The notes under the pieces are model-generated. The model did no database searches. It was not told where the DNA came from and saw only the letters and a list, made by a program, of their open reading frames with translations. From assembly GCF_003173715.1 (NCBI RefSeq), contig NZ_CP029550.1, forward strand, positions 5,379,501 through 5,443,500: DNA of 64,000 nucleotides, read 5' to 3'. Positions 1-9,678 of this stretch are shown in pieces; within the stretch, counting starts at the first letter, position 1; every line of letters begins with the position of its first letter. Made by a program: the position numbers and the translations under genes. Source of the DNA: Methylobacterium durans (GTDB taxonomy: Bacteria; Pseudomonadota; Alphaproteobacteria; Rhizobiales; Beijerinckiaceae).

Positions 1-1
1 G

Positions 2-763
<762 letters not shown>

Positions 764-874
764 GGCGCGACGCCGCCGCCCGTACGCCTCCCGCGATCGC
801 GCCCTATCTCATCGCGCACAACCGGCCCGCCTCCGCGGCGCCGCGGGCGGGAGATCGGGGAGTCTTAACGGGGC

Positions 875-1783
875 ATGGAGGGGGGAAGCGTCGTCATCGG
901 CATACACGGGCTCGCCAACAAGCCGCCCGAGGACGAGAAGGCCCGCTGGTGGAAGACGGCGATCCGCGAGGGCCTCGCCCGCAACGGCGCCGCGCCGGAG
1001 CGGGATTTCGACTTCGCGTTCGTCTACTGGGCGGACCTGCGCCACGACACGCCCCTCGACGATGCACGCAACCGCGAGCCCTACGCCGCGGCGGACGGCC
1101 TCGGCGCCCTGCCGCGCTACGACCCAGAGCGGGATGCCGGCCGCACCAGCCTCACCGGGCGCCTCTATCACCGGTTCGGCCGGCTCCAGGCCGCCCTCGG
1201 CGTGACGCCGCTCGACGACGTCCTCCTCGAGTTCCGCCTCGACGACCTCTGGAACTACCATCAGGACGCGGATTTCCGGAACGCCGCCCGGGCACGCCTG
1301 ATCGACCGGCTCAGGCGCCATGCGGGCCGGCGCATCCTGCTCGCGGCCCACTCGATGGGATCGATCATCGCCTACGATTGCCTCCGGATCCTGGAGCGGG
1401 CGGGCGAGGACGTCCGCGTCGCCCATCTCGTCACCCTGGGCGCTCCCCTCGGCCTCGTCGAGGTCAAGGCGGCGATCGAGGCCGAGCACGGGGACGCCCG
1501 CGTGCCCGGCAACGTCCTGGCCTGGACGAACCTCACCGACCCGGCGGACGTCGCCACCGTCGCGGCCGCATTGCGGGCGGAATTCGCGCCGAGCGGACGG
1601 GGCGTGCTCCCGGTCGACGTGCCCGTCATCAACGCCTATCGCCGCCCGGACGGGGAGGCGAACCACCACAAGTCCTACGGCTACCTGCGCACCCCGGAAT
1701 TCTCGGACATCGTCCTCGCCTTCATCGGCGGGACGAGGCGGGCGGCGGCCGGCGCGCCCGAGGCATGCGCCCGATCATCGTGA
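875..1783 (+). CDS. Alpha/beta hydrolase (lipase/esterase-like)
   Basis: 302 aa with the features of an alpha/beta-hydrolase fold. An HGL oxyanion-type motif follows the first beta strand near residue 10, and a nucleophile elbow AHSMGS lies near residue 160, where Ser is the expected nucleophile. A late His in the NHHKSYGY segment is a plausible catalytic His. The substrate is unknown, and there is no signal peptide, so it is probably cytosolic. It is a single gene about 110 bp after prs with no overlap to its neighbours. Confidence 0.7.
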   Translation: MEGGSVVIGIHGLANKPPEDEKARWWKTAIREGLARNGAAPERDFDFAFVYWADLRHDTPLDDARNREPYAAADGLGALPRYDPERDAGRTSLTGRLYHRFGRLQAALGVTPLDDVLLEFRLDDLWNYHQDADFRNAARARLIDRLRRHAGRRILLAAHSMGSIIAYDCLRILERAGEDVRVAHLVTLGAPLGLVEVKAAIEAEHGDARVPGNVLAWTNLTDPADVATVAAALRAEFAPSGRGVLPVDVPVINAYRRPDGEANHHKSYGYLRTPEFSDIVLAFIGGTRRAAAGAPEACARSS

Positions 1784-1934
1784 TTGCGCGAAACCCCTTG
1801 GAACCTATATAGATGGCGTTCCCCTTTTACAGCGTGAGACGGGATGCTTCGGCCCCTCGGATGGGCGGGCCGGAGCCCGCGGACCATCGTCCGCGCCGCG
1901 CCGCCCGTCCCCGCGCATTCGTTGGAGTTGCCCG

Positions 1935-2648
1935 ATGTCCCAGGGTCCGCTGATGCCGAAGGCGACCGCCGTGTGGCTGGTCGAGAACACCTCGCTGGCC
2001 TTCGAGCAGATCGCCGACTTCTGCAAGCTGCACCCGCTGGAGGTGAAGGGCATCGCCGACGGCGAGGTGGCGGCGGGCATCAAGGGCCTCGACCCGATCA
2101 CCACGGGCCAGCTCACCCGCGACGAGATCGAGAAGGCGCAGAAATCGCCGAACTACCGGCTCAAGGTCGCGGTCTCGAAGGTGAAGCTCCCCGAGGTCAA
2201 GCGCACCACGAAGGGCCCGCGCTACACCCCCCTGTCGCGCCGCCAGGACCGGCCGAACGCCATCCTCTGGCTGCTGCGCAACCACCCCGAGCTCAAGGAC
2301 GCGCAGGTCATCCGCCTCGTCGGCACCACCAAGTCGACGATCCAGCAGATCCGCGAGCGCACCCACTGGAATTCCAGCTCGCTGCAGCCGATGGATCCGG
2401 TGACGCTCGGCCTCTGCACGCAGATCGACCTCGATTTCGAGGTGCAGCGCGCGGCCAAGGACCGCCCCGCCGCGGCGGCGGGCGAGGCCGGCGCCTCCCT
2501 CCTGCCGGCCGAGGTCTCGACCGCCGAGCCCGAGGCCGAGTTCGACGATCGCCGCCCGGCGGGCCGCGAGGAACGCCTCGACGCCGATTCGGTCTTCGCC
2601 AAGCTCAAGGGCATGCGCCGCACGGACGAGGACGACGACGAGGCGTGA
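1935..2648 (+). CDS. trcR: Cell-cycle transcriptional regulator TrcR (DUF1013)
   Basis: 237 aa. The N-terminal half (MPKATAVWLVENTSLAFEQI, then DFCKLHPLEVKGIADGEV) is the characteristic DUF1013 sequence. The middle part, with 'AILWLLRNHPELKDAQVIRLVGT', reads as a helix-turn-helix. DUF1013 proteins are conserved in alphaproteobacteria and include the cell-cycle regulator TrcR. The C-terminal 60 residues are acidic and low in complexity. ATG at 1935 is chosen; ATG 1953 is an alternative that begins at the conserved block. It stands alone. Confidence 0.85.
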   Translation: MSQGPLMPKATAVWLVENTSLAFEQIADFCKLHPLEVKGIADGEVAAGIKGLDPITTGQLTRDEIEKAQKSPNYRLKVAVSKVKLPEVKRTTKGPRYTPLSRRQDRPNAILWLLRNHPELKDAQVIRLVGTTKSTIQQIRERTHWNSSSLQPMDPVTLGLCTQIDLDFEVQRAAKDRPAAAAGEAGASLLPAEVSTAEPEAEFDDRRPAGREERLDADSVFAKLKGMRRTDEDDDEA

Positions 2649-2775
2649 GGGCCGAAGCTCTGCGGTATAGTTCATGACGCCGGGCGGCCCCGTCGCCGCC
2701 CCGTGTCGCCAAACGGGCCGACATGCGCGATAATGCCGGCCGCGCATCCCGCGCGGCGACAGGAAGGGAGTGCCC

Positions 2776-3293
2776 ATGGCCTCCGTCGGCACCGACATCG
2801 CGCGTCCCGCCCCCACGAACCGCCGCCGGTCCTGCCAGGACCTCCCATACCCTCGGAGCCCGTCACCCTCGCCGATTCCCTGATGGTCGAGGCGGGCTGG
2901 AGCCCGGCGAATTTCGGCGAGACGGGCCCGAACCCGCCCTATCTGCGGATCGGCGGCAAGCTCCGGGTCACGCTCTCCGACTACGAGCCCTGCTTCTCCT
3001 CCTTCCACCGGGACCGGGTGCTGTTCCGCTCCAAGGTCTCGATGCTGGAGCACCTGCAGAAATACGACCAGATCATGGTCGATCCGGCCGCCTTCGAGGA
3101 ATGCTACGGGCCGGGGGAGGGAACGGAGGCGACCTTCCCGTTCGGCGCGTGGCTGACGATCCGCAAGGTGAGCTTCGAGGGGCTGGACCTGTGGGGCCGC
3201 CGCTGCGGAGCGGTGACCCTGCCGCTGGAGCCGCTCACCGTGGCCTCCGCGATCTGGCTGCGCAACGCGCCGCGCCCGGGCCTCCAGGGCTGA
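2776..3293 (+). pseudogene. Conserved hypothetical protein, apparent 1-base frameshift
   Basis: The ATG at 2776 follows a good ribosome-binding site (GGAAGGGAG). It opens a frame reading MASVGTDIARPAPT that stops at 2881. The next frame, from about 2815 to 3293, carries the rest of a coherent protein (EPVTLADSLMVEAGW... to LQG). Adding one C to the C5 run at 2810-2814 joins both into one protein of about 172 aa. The fragment has no motif I recognise: it is soluble, with a central beta-rich part and a conserved-looking LRIGGKLRVTLSDYEP segment. A shorter intact product starting at ATG 2883 is the alternative. Confidence 0.6.
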
Positions 3294-3579
3294 GGGGCGG
3301 GCCGCGACGGCAGCCCCGCGCTCCGGTTGCCGTGCGGGCCCGGATCGGATAAGGAACGCGCCGATTGTCCGGACGGATGTCTGAGGCTCGCGGCCGTTCC
3401 CGGCCCGGCCCGCAGCCGCCGGGAGAATCGCCCTCGACATCGCTTCGAGACTGCGTCGGCCCTTCCCGCGGGGAGGCCAAGCCCGTTCAGGCCCGATCCG
3501 GCCACGGGCGGCGGTGGGGGAGGGCACCCGCAACACGAGCCGCCGACGCCGGCCCCGAAAGGGCCATTCAGGAGACAGA

Positions 3580-5298
3580 ATGACCGCTGGTACCGCTATG
3601 CAGGGCGCACCGAGCCGCGAGGATTTCGCGGCGCTGCTCGAGGAGAGCTTCCTCAGCCACGAGATCACCGAGGGCTCCGTCGTCAAGGGTCGCGTCGTCG
3701 CGATCGAGAAGGACGTCGCCGTCATCGACATCGGCGCGAAGACCGAAGGGCGCGTCGCCCTCAAGGAATTCCAGGGCCCCGGCCGCGACGGCGAGCTCAG
3801 CGTCGGCGACGAGGTCGAGGTCTACGTCGACCGCATCGAGAACGCGCTCGGCGAGGCCGTCATCTCGCGCGACAAGGCTAGGCGCGAGGAGAGCTGGGTC
3901 AAGCTCGAGAAGGCGTTCGAGGCCAACGAGCGCGTCACCGGCACGATCTTCAACCAGGTCAAGGGCGGCTACACCGTCGACCTCGACGGCGCCGTGGCCT
4001 TCCTGCCGCGCTCCCAGGTCGACATCCGCCCGGTGCGCGACGTGACCCCGCTGCTCGGCACGCCGCAGCCCTTCCAGATCCTCAAGATGGACCGCCGCCG
4101 CGGCAACATCGTCGTCTCGCGCCGCACGGTGCTGGAGGAGAGCCGCGCCGAGCAGCGTAGCGAGCTCGTGGCCAACCTTGAGGAAGGTCAGGTCATCGAC
4201 GGCGTCGTCAAGAACATCACCGAGTACGGCGCCTTCGTCGATCTCGGCGGCATCGACGGCCTGCTGCACGTCACCGACATGGCGTGGCGCCGCGTGAACC
4301 ACCCGTCCGAGGTCGTGACCATCGGCCAGACGGTCAAGGTCAAGATCATCAAGATCAACCACGAGACGCACCGCATCTCGCTCGGCATCAAGCAGCTCCT
4401 CGCCGATCCGTGGGAGGGCATCGCCCAGCGCTATCCCGTGGATGCCAAGCTCAAGGGCCGCGTGACCAACATCACCGATTACGGCGCCTTCGTGGAGCTG
4501 GAGCCGGGGATCGAGGGCCTGATCCACGTCTCCGAGATGAGCTGGACCAAGAAGAACGTCCATCCGGGCAAGATCGTCTCCACCTCCCAGGAGGTCGAGG
4601 TGCAGATCCTGGAGGTCGATCCCGTCAAGCGCCGCATCTCGCTCGGCCTCAAGCAGACCCTCCAGAACCCCTGGGAGGCCTTCTCCGAGCAGCATCCGGT
4701 GGGCTCCGAGGTCGAGGGCGAGGTCAAGAACAAGACCGAGTTCGGCCTGTTCATCGGCCTTGAGGGCGACGTCGACGGCATGGTCCACCTGTCCGACCTC
4801 GACTGGAACCGTCCGGGCGAGCAGGTCATCGACGAGTTCAAGAAGGGCGACATGGTGCGCGCCCAGGTTCTCGACGTGGACGTCGAGAAGGAGCGCATCT
4901 CGCTCGGCATCAAGCAGCTCGGCGGCGACCCCTTCGCGGAAGCCGGCGAGATCAAGAAGGGCCAGGTCGTCACCTGCGAGGTGACCGAGGTCAAGGATTC
5001 GGGCGTCGAGGTGAAGATCATCGACACCGACCTGACCACCTTCGTGCGCCGGGCCGAGCTCGCCCGCGACCGCGGCGACCAGCGCCCCGAGCGCTTCGCG
5101 GCCGGCGAGAAGTTCGACGCCCGCGTCGTGCAGTTCGACCGCAAGGCCCGCCGCGTGCAGGTCTCGATCAAGGCGCTTGAGGTCGCCGAGGAGAAGGAGG
5201 CGATGGCCCAGTTCGGCTCGGCCGATTCCGGCGCCTCGCTCGGCGACATCCTCGGCGCGGCCTTCAAGAAGGCCCGCACGAGCGACGACAAGGAGTAA
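3580..5298 (+). CDS. rpsA: 30S ribosomal protein S1
   Basis: 572 aa, a normal bacterial S1 length. It holds six S1 (OB-fold) RNA-binding repeats. The repeated signature GxVxxIxxYGAFVxL appears as NITEYGAFVDLGGIDGLLHV and NITDYGAFVELEPGIEGLIH, and each repeat ends in RRISLGLKQ or ERISLGIKQ. S1 helps mRNAs with weak Shine-Dalgarno sequences bind the 30S subunit. ATG 3580 is chosen because AGGAGA lies 4 nt upstream. A strong intrinsic terminator follows 41 bp after the stop codon. Confidence 0.97.
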   Translation: MTAGTAMQGAPSREDFAALLEESFLSHEITEGSVVKGRVVAIEKDVAVIDIGAKTEGRVALKEFQGPGRDGELSVGDEVEVYVDRIENALGEAVISRDKARREESWVKLEKAFEANERVTGTIFNQVKGGYTVDLDGAVAFLPRSQVDIRPVRDVTPLLGTPQPFQILKMDRRRGNIVVSRRTVLEESRAEQRSELVANLEEGQVIDGVVKNITEYGAFVDLGGIDGLLHVTDMAWRRVNHPSEVVTIGQTVKVKIIKINHETHRISLGIKQLLADPWEGIAQRYPVDAKLKGRVTNITDYGAFVELEPGIEGLIHVSEMSWTKKNVHPGKIVSTSQEVEVQILEVDPVKRRISLGLKQTLQNPWEAFSEQHPVGSEVEGEVKNKTEFGLFIGLEGDVDGMVHLSDLDWNRPGEQVIDEFKKGDMVRAQVLDVDVEKERISLGIKQLGGDPFAEAGEIKKGQVVTCEVTEVKDSGVEVKIIDTDLTTFVRRAELARDRGDQRPERFAAGEKFDARVVQFDRKARRVQVSIKALEVAEEKEAMAQFGSADSGASLGDILGAAFKKARTSDDKE

Positions 5299-5339
5299 GG
5301 CGTCCGCCCGCCCACGGGCGGGCCGCGACGCCGGGAAAG

Positions 5340-5373
5340 CCCGCGCGGGGATGTCTCCCCGCGCGGGTTTTTT
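5340..5373 (+). terminator. Intrinsic terminator of rpsA
   Basis: A perfect 11-bp stem, CCCGCGCGGGG (5340-5350) pairing with CCCCGCGCGGG (5357-5367), has a 6-nt loop and is followed by six T (5368-5373). It separates rpsA from sppA. Confidence 0.9.
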
Positions 5374-5707
5374 GTTGGCCGCCACGTTGGTCGCCCTGCG
5401 GCGCGCGGTGCGCGCGATCCCCTGAAACGGGCGGGGAGACCGGTCGCGGATCCCGGCAGGATGCATCGAAGCGTCCTCCACCCCCTTGCCGGTCCGCGCC
5501 GGGCGAGGCTAGAACACGCCACGCGGGCCGGCCTGAAGACCCGCGAGTCCCTGGCAAACCAATGACTTGTCCGACGATGCGCCCCGGACCCGGGCCGCGG
5601 TGCGGACAGGCCGGCGACGGGGCCGACGATCCGCGGAGAAGGCCCGCGGAGAGCAGGCGAGAACAATCCGGCGCCGCATGCCGGAGCGCGAGGGAGACAG
5701 CCATCGC
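5374..5707. other. Intergenic region rpsA-sppA, no gene seen
   Basis: About 330 bp with no convincing coding frame. It must hold the sppA promoter because the rpsA terminator lies at its left edge. I see no clear -35/-10 pair. A purine-rich GCGAGGGAGACAG just before 5708 is the likely sppA ribosome-binding site. Confidence 0.5.
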
Positions 5708-6691
5708 ATGGCCGCTGACGCCGAACTCCTGATCGATCGCCGGCGGCTGCGCCGCAAGCTCTCATTGTGGCGCGTGCTCGGCATCGGCGGCCTCGTGGTC
5801 GCGGCCGGCGCCGTCGGCTTCCGCGTCCGCGCCGGCACGGAGAGTCCCCTCTTCGGCGCCGTGCAGCCGCAGATCGCCCGCATCTCGGTCTCCGGCTTCA
5901 TCGCCGGCAGCGAATCCACCACGAAGCTGATGAAGCGGATCGGGGAATCCTCGGCCGTGCAGGGGGTCGTCGTCTCGATCAACTCGCCGGGCGGCACCAC
6001 CACCGGCTCGGAGGAGCTGTTCCGCAATCTGCGCCAGCTCGCCGAGAAGAAGCCGATCGTCGCCTTCGTCGACGGCACGGCGGCGTCGGGCGCCTACATC
6101 ACGGCGATCGCCGCCGACCACATCGTCGCCCGCGAGACCGCGATCGTCGGCTCGATCGGCGTGCTGTTCCAGTATCCGGACGTCTCGGGCCTCCTCGACA
6201 AGGTCGGCGTCAAGGTCGAGTCCATCAAGTCCTCGCCGCTCAAGGCGGAGCCCTCGGGCTTCAGCCCGACCTCGCCGGAGGCGCGCGCGGCGCTGGCCGC
6301 CGTCGTCGGCGACACCTACGGCTGGTTCAAGGGCCTCGTCGCCGACCGGCGCAGGATGGGCGAGGCCGAGCTCGCCAAGGTCGTCGACGGGCGCGTCTTC
6401 AGCGGCCGCCAGAGCGTGCCCCTGAAGCTCGTGGACGAGCTCGGCGGCGAGCGCCAGGCCGTCGCCTGGCTCGAGACCGAGCGGAAGGTGGCCAAGAACC
6501 TGCCCGTGCGCGACTGGAAGCCGAGTTCCGAGAGCGGCTTCCAGCTCTGGTCGGCGCTCGGCCTGGGGGCGGATCTCGCCGGCCTCGACGGGCTCGGCGC
6601 GCGGCTCCGCGCGATCGGCCGGGAGGCCGGGGACATCGCCGAGGGCGGCCTCATGGCCGTCTGGCGGCCGGAGGCCGCCTCCGCCCGCTGA
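5708..6691 (+). CDS. sppA: Signal peptide peptidase SppA (S49 family)
   Basis: 327 aa inner-membrane serine protease of the short SppA type. One N-terminal membrane anchor lies at about residues 20-40 ([19 protein letters not shown]). The protease core follows with [15 protein letters not shown], then [10 protein letters not shown] carrying the nucleophilic Ser. [21 protein letters not shown] and a downstream Lys ([11 protein letters not shown]) complete the Ser-Lys dyad region. It degrades signal peptides and membrane peptides left after secretion. ATG 5708 is preferred over upstream starts because of the GGGAGA site and the family's usual length. Confidence 0.92.
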   Translation: MAADAELLIDRRRLRRKLSLWRVLGIGGLVVAAGAVGFRVRAGTESPLFGAVQPQIARISVSGFIAGSESTTKLMKRIGESSAVQGVVVSINSPGGTTTGSEELFRNLRQLAEKKPIVAFVDGTAASGAYITAIAADHIVARETAIVGSIGVLFQYPDVSGLLDKVGVKVESIKSSPLKAEPSGFSPTSPEARAALAAVVGDTYGWFKGLVADRRRMGEAELAKVVDGRVFSGRQSVPLKLVDELGGERQAVAWLETERKVAKNLPVRDWKPSSESGFQLWSALGLGADLAGLDGLGARLRAIGREAGDIAEGGLMAVWRPEAASAR

Positions 6692-6741
6692 AGAGGCCGG
6701 CCACCCCGCACCCGACACGGATCCTTCGAGAAGACCGCCGC

Positions 6742-7056
6742 ATGATCAAGTCAGAGCTTGTGCTCAAGATCGCCGAGCAGAACCCGCACCTCTACCAGCG
6801 GGACGTCGAGACGCTCGTCAACGCGATCCTCGACACGATCGCCGACGCCCTGGCGCGGGGCGACCGGGTCGAGCTGCGCGGCTTCGGCGCCTTCTCGGTG
6901 AAACGGCGCGACGCGCGGCGCGGGCGCAACCCGCGCACGGGCGCGGCCGTTGCCGTGTCCGAGAAGGCGATCCCCGTGTTCAAGACCGGCAAGGAGATGC
7001 GCCAGCGCCTCAACGCGGCCGGCATCGGCGAGAGCACGGCCGCCGCGTCGAACTGA
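6742..7056 (+). CDS. ihfB: Integration host factor subunit beta
   Basis: 104 aa DNA-bending protein of the HU/IHF family. [17 protein letters not shown] at the start, [18 protein letters not shown] in the middle and the beta-arm sequence GRNPRTG are diagnostic. It pairs with IHF-alpha to bend DNA at promoters and at many phage attachment sites, which is relevant because a prophage lies 2.6 kb downstream. It lies between sppA and lapA, an order common in Hyphomicrobiales. Confidence 0.95.
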   Translation: MIKSELVLKIAEQNPHLYQRDVETLVNAILDTIADALARGDRVELRGFGAFSVKRRDARRGRNPRTGAAVAVSEKAIPVFKTGKEMRQRLNAAGIGESTAAASN

Positions 7057-7073
7057 TTACCTCGGAGAGATCG

Positions 7074-7436
7074 ATGATCCGCTTCCTCAAGGGTCTGGTG
7101 CTGCTTCCCGTCGCGATCCTCGTGATCCTGCTGGCGGTCGCGAACCGCGAGGCCGTGCGCCTGTCCTTCGATCCCTTCTCGGAGGCGCCGGTCTTCAGCC
7201 TGAGCCTGCCCCTCTACGCGATCCTGTTCGTCGCGGTGGCGATCGGCATCGTGGTGGGTGGCATTGGCGCCTGGGCCGGCCAGGGCGAGGCCCGCCGGAA
7301 GGCCCGCGACCGCCGCCGCGAGATCCGCCGGCTCGAAGGCGAGACCGCGCGTCTCAGGACCTACGCCCCGGCCTCCGAGACGGGCGCCCTCTATCGCCCC
7401 GGCTCCGACCGCGCCGCCCTGCCGGCGCCCCGCTGA
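7074..7436 (+). CDS. lapA: LapA-domain inner-membrane protein
   Basis: 120 aa. Two membrane segments (about residues 4-24 and 45-65) frame a short NREAVRLSFDPF loop. A basic, coiled-coil-prone tail (GEARRKARDRRREIRRLEGE) follows. This is the layout of the LapA/YciS family, which in E. coli acts with LapB in controlling LPS assembly. It starts 17 bp after ihfB and is probably co-transcribed with it. Confidence 0.8.
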   Translation: MIRFLKGLVLLPVAILVILLAVANREAVRLSFDPFSEAPVFSLSLPLYAILFVAVAIGIVVGGIGAWAGQGEARRKARDRRREIRRLEGETARLRTYAPASETGALYRPGSDRAALPAPR

Positions 7437-7452
7437 GGTCCCCGTCGCGCCC

Positions 7453-8099
7453 ATGTCCGCCGTCCGCGTCAAGATCTGCGGCCTCAGCACCGAGGCGACG
7501 CTGGCGGCTGCCCTGGATGCGGGGGCCGATTGGATCGGCCTCGTCCATTTCCCCAGGAGCCCGCGCCACGTGAGCCTGGAGCGCGCGCGCGCCCTCTCGC
7601 AGGCGGCGAAGGGCCGGGCGGAGCGCGTCGTGCTCCTCGTCGATCCGGACGATGCCCTCGTCGCGGCGGCCCTGGAGGCCGTCGACCCGGACCTGATCCA
7701 GCTCCACGGCCGCGAGAGCCCGGAGCGCGTCGCCGCGATCCGCGCTCGGACGGGGCGGCCGGTGATGAAGGCCGTCGGCGTCGCGGGCGTCGAGGATCTG
7801 CGCCTCCTCGCCCCCTACGCGGCCGCCTCCGACCGGCTCCTCCTCGACGCCAAGGCGCCCCCCGGGCGGCGCTCCCCGGGGGCAACGGCATCGCCTTCGA
7901 CTGGGACCTGCTCACCGGATTGCGGCTGCCGGCCGGCACCCTGCTCTCCGGCGGCCTGACCCCCGAGAACGTCGCCGAGGCGCTCCGGCGCAGCGGCGCC
8001 GGAGCGGTCGACGTGTCCTCCGGCGTCGAGACGGCCCCCGGCCACAAGGACCCGGACCGGATCCGCGCCTTCGTCGCGGCCGCGCGCGGGCGCGCCTGA
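7453..8099 (+). pseudogene. trpF: Phosphoribosylanthranilate isomerase, apparent 1-base frameshift
   Basis: TrpF converts phosphoribosylanthranilate to CdRP in tryptophan synthesis. ATG 7453 opens a typical TrpF (VKICGLSTEATL, GADWIGLVHFPRSPRHVS, LIQLHGRESPERV). The frame breaks near 7864: it runs on as unrelated sequence to a stop at 7957-7959. The correct C-terminus ([36 protein letters not shown]) continues in the -1 frame to 8099. One extra G in the GGG at 7864-7866 restores a 215-aa protein of normal length. Either the gene is broken and the strain depends on another source, or one base was missed in sequencing. Confidence 0.9.
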
Positions 8100-8205
8100 C
8101 CGCTGCTCGGCCCCCGGGGTGCCGCAGGGCGCCGCGTTGCAGGTCCGGCGCCCCGGGTTTAGAGGTCGCGGAACGCCGCGCCGAACGTTGCCAGGATTGC
8201 AGCCC

Positions 8206-9447
8206 GTGACCATCGCCCCCACCCCGAACTCGTTCCGCACCGGCCCCGACGAGCGCGGCCGCTTCGGCATCTTCGGCGGTCGCTTCGTGGCCGAGACCCT
8301 GATGCCGCTGATCCTCGACCTGGAGGCGGCCTACGAGGCGGCCAAGGCCGACCCGGCCTTCCAGGCGGAGATGGATTCCTACCTCACCCACTACGTCGGC
8401 CGGCCGAGCCCGCTCTACTACGCCGAGCGCCTGACCGAGCACCTGCGCACGGGCGCGAAGCGGGGCCACGGGGCGCGGGTGTTCTTCAAGCGCGAGGAAT
8501 TGAACCACACCGGCTCGCACAAGGTGAACAACGTGCTCGGCCAGATCCTGCTCGCCCGCCGCATGGGCAAGCCGCGGATCATCGCCGAGACGGGGGCCGG
8601 CCAGCACGGGGTCGCCACCGCGACGCTCTGCGCCCGCTTCGGCCTGCAATGCGTGGTCTACATGGGCGCCGTCGACGTGGCCCGCCAAGCGCCCAACGTC
8701 TTCCGCATGAAGATGCTCGGCGCCGAGGTGATCCCGGTCGAATCCGGCACCAAGACGCTCAAGGACGCGATGAACGAGGCCCTGCGCGACTGGGTGACGA
8801 ACGTCGCGGACACGTTCTACTGCATCGGCACGGTGGCGGGCCCGCACCCCTACCCGGCGATGGTGCGCGACTTCCAGTCGATCATCGGACGCGAGACGAA
8901 GAGCCAGATGCTCGCGCAGGAGGGGCGGCTGCCGGATTCGCTGATCGCCTGCATCGGCGGCGGCTCGAACGCGATGGGCCTGTTCCACCCCTTCCTCGAC
9001 GACCGCGAGGTCGAGATCTACGGGGTCGAGGCGGCGGGCCACGGCGTCGCCTCGGGGCTGCACGCGGCCTCGCTCACGGGCGGCAAGCCGGGCGTGCTGC
9101 ACGGCAACCGCACCTATCTCCTGCAGGACGCGGACGGGCAGATCGCCGACGCGCACTCGATCTCGGCGGGCCTCGATTATCCGGGCATCGGGCCCGAGCA
9201 CGCGTGGCTCCACGAGGCCGGCCGCGTCACCTACCTCTCGGCGACCGATTCCGAGACGCTGGAGGCGTTCAAGCTCTGCTCGAAGCTCGAGGGCATCATC
9301 CCGGCCCTGGAGCCCGCCCACGCGCTGGCCAAGGTCCTGGAGATCGCGCCGGCCAAGCCCGCCGACCACCTGATGGTGCTGAACCTCTCCGGCCGCGGCG
9401 ACAAGGACATCCCGCAGGTCGCCGAGATCCTCGGCACGCGGCTCTGA
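8206..9447 (+). CDS. trpB: Tryptophan synthase beta chain
   Basis: 413 aa. It condenses indole with serine to give tryptophan, using PLP. The PLP lysine lies in [15 protein letters not shown], the phosphate-binding loop is GGGSNAMG, and [11 protein letters not shown] and the C-terminal NLSGRGDKD are also present. GTG 8206 gives the usual family length; TTG 8197 is an alternative. It lies 106 bp after trpF, the normal order. The usual next gene trpA is not in this window, because tRNA-Met and then the prophage follow. Confidence 0.95.
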   Translation: MTIAPTPNSFRTGPDERGRFGIFGGRFVAETLMPLILDLEAAYEAAKADPAFQAEMDSYLTHYVGRPSPLYYAERLTEHLRTGAKRGHGARVFFKREELNHTGSHKVNNVLGQILLARRMGKPRIIAETGAGQHGVATATLCARFGLQCVVYMGAVDVARQAPNVFRMKMLGAEVIPVESGTKTLKDAMNEALRDWVTNVADTFYCIGTVAGPHPYPAMVRDFQSIIGRETKSQMLAQEGRLPDSLIACIGGGSNAMGLFHPFLDDREVEIYGVEAAGHGVASGLHAASLTGGKPGVLHGNRTYLLQDADGQIADAHSISAGLDYPGIGPEHAWLHEAGRVTYLSATDSETLEAFKLCSKLEGIIPALEPAHALAKVLEIAPAKPADHLMVLNLSGRGDKDIPQVAEILGTRL

Positions 9448-9486
9448 GCGGGGGCGCTTTTCGCGCGGTTCGGGAATGGGAGCCCG

Positions 9487-9516
9487 TTGACACCGGAAGC
9501 CCGTTCTCCCTATACC
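9487..9516 (+). promoter_or_regulatory. Sigma-70-type promoter for tRNA-Met
   Basis: A perfect -35 TTGACA (9487-9492) and a -10 TATACC (9511-9516) with an 18-bp spacer lie 45 bp before the tRNA. Confidence 0.65.
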
Positions 9517-9561
9517 GCCGGTCTCCGAACGGCCGCCGATCGCATCGGCGGCCCGGCTTGG

Positions 9562-9638
9562 GGCGGGGTAGCTCAGCTGGTTAGAGCAGAGGAATCATAA
9601 TCCTTGTGTCGGGGGTTCAAATCCCTCCCTCGCTACCA
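9562..9638 (+). tRNA. tRNA-Met (CAT), elongator type
   Basis: 77 nt cloverleaf with encoded CCA. The acceptor GGCGGGG pairs with CCTCGCT, the D arm is GCTC...GAGC, and the anticodon stem GAGGA/TCCTT holds ATCATAA (anticodon CAT). The T arm is GGGGG-TTCAAAT-CCCTC. A CAT anticodon could also be tRNA-Ile2, but the sequence matches alphaproteobacterial elongator Met tRNA as I know it. The phage integrase lies 40 bp downstream and points at the tRNA, so the 3' half of this gene is the likely attachment site. Confidence 0.93.
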
Positions 9639-9640
9639 TC
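9600..9640. other. Probable prophage left attachment site (attL)
   Basis: The T-arm/acceptor end of tRNA-Met directly abuts the integrase region, the classic site for tyrosine-integrase phages. The tRNA stays intact, so the core must lie in its 3' part. I found no second copy of this sequence further right in the window, so the core length cannot be set. Confidence 0.5.
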
Positions 9641-9678
9641 TTAAGTCACTACAAAAACAACATATTCCCGGGCTCAGG

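Noticed and set aside
809..1669. Long open frame opposite the hydrolase gene
   Set aside because: Antisense shadow typical of GC-rich genes; no motif and no translation signal.
3568..5481. Long open frame opposite rpsA
   Set aside because: Asp/Leu/Val-rich mirror of the S1 repeats; not a real protein.
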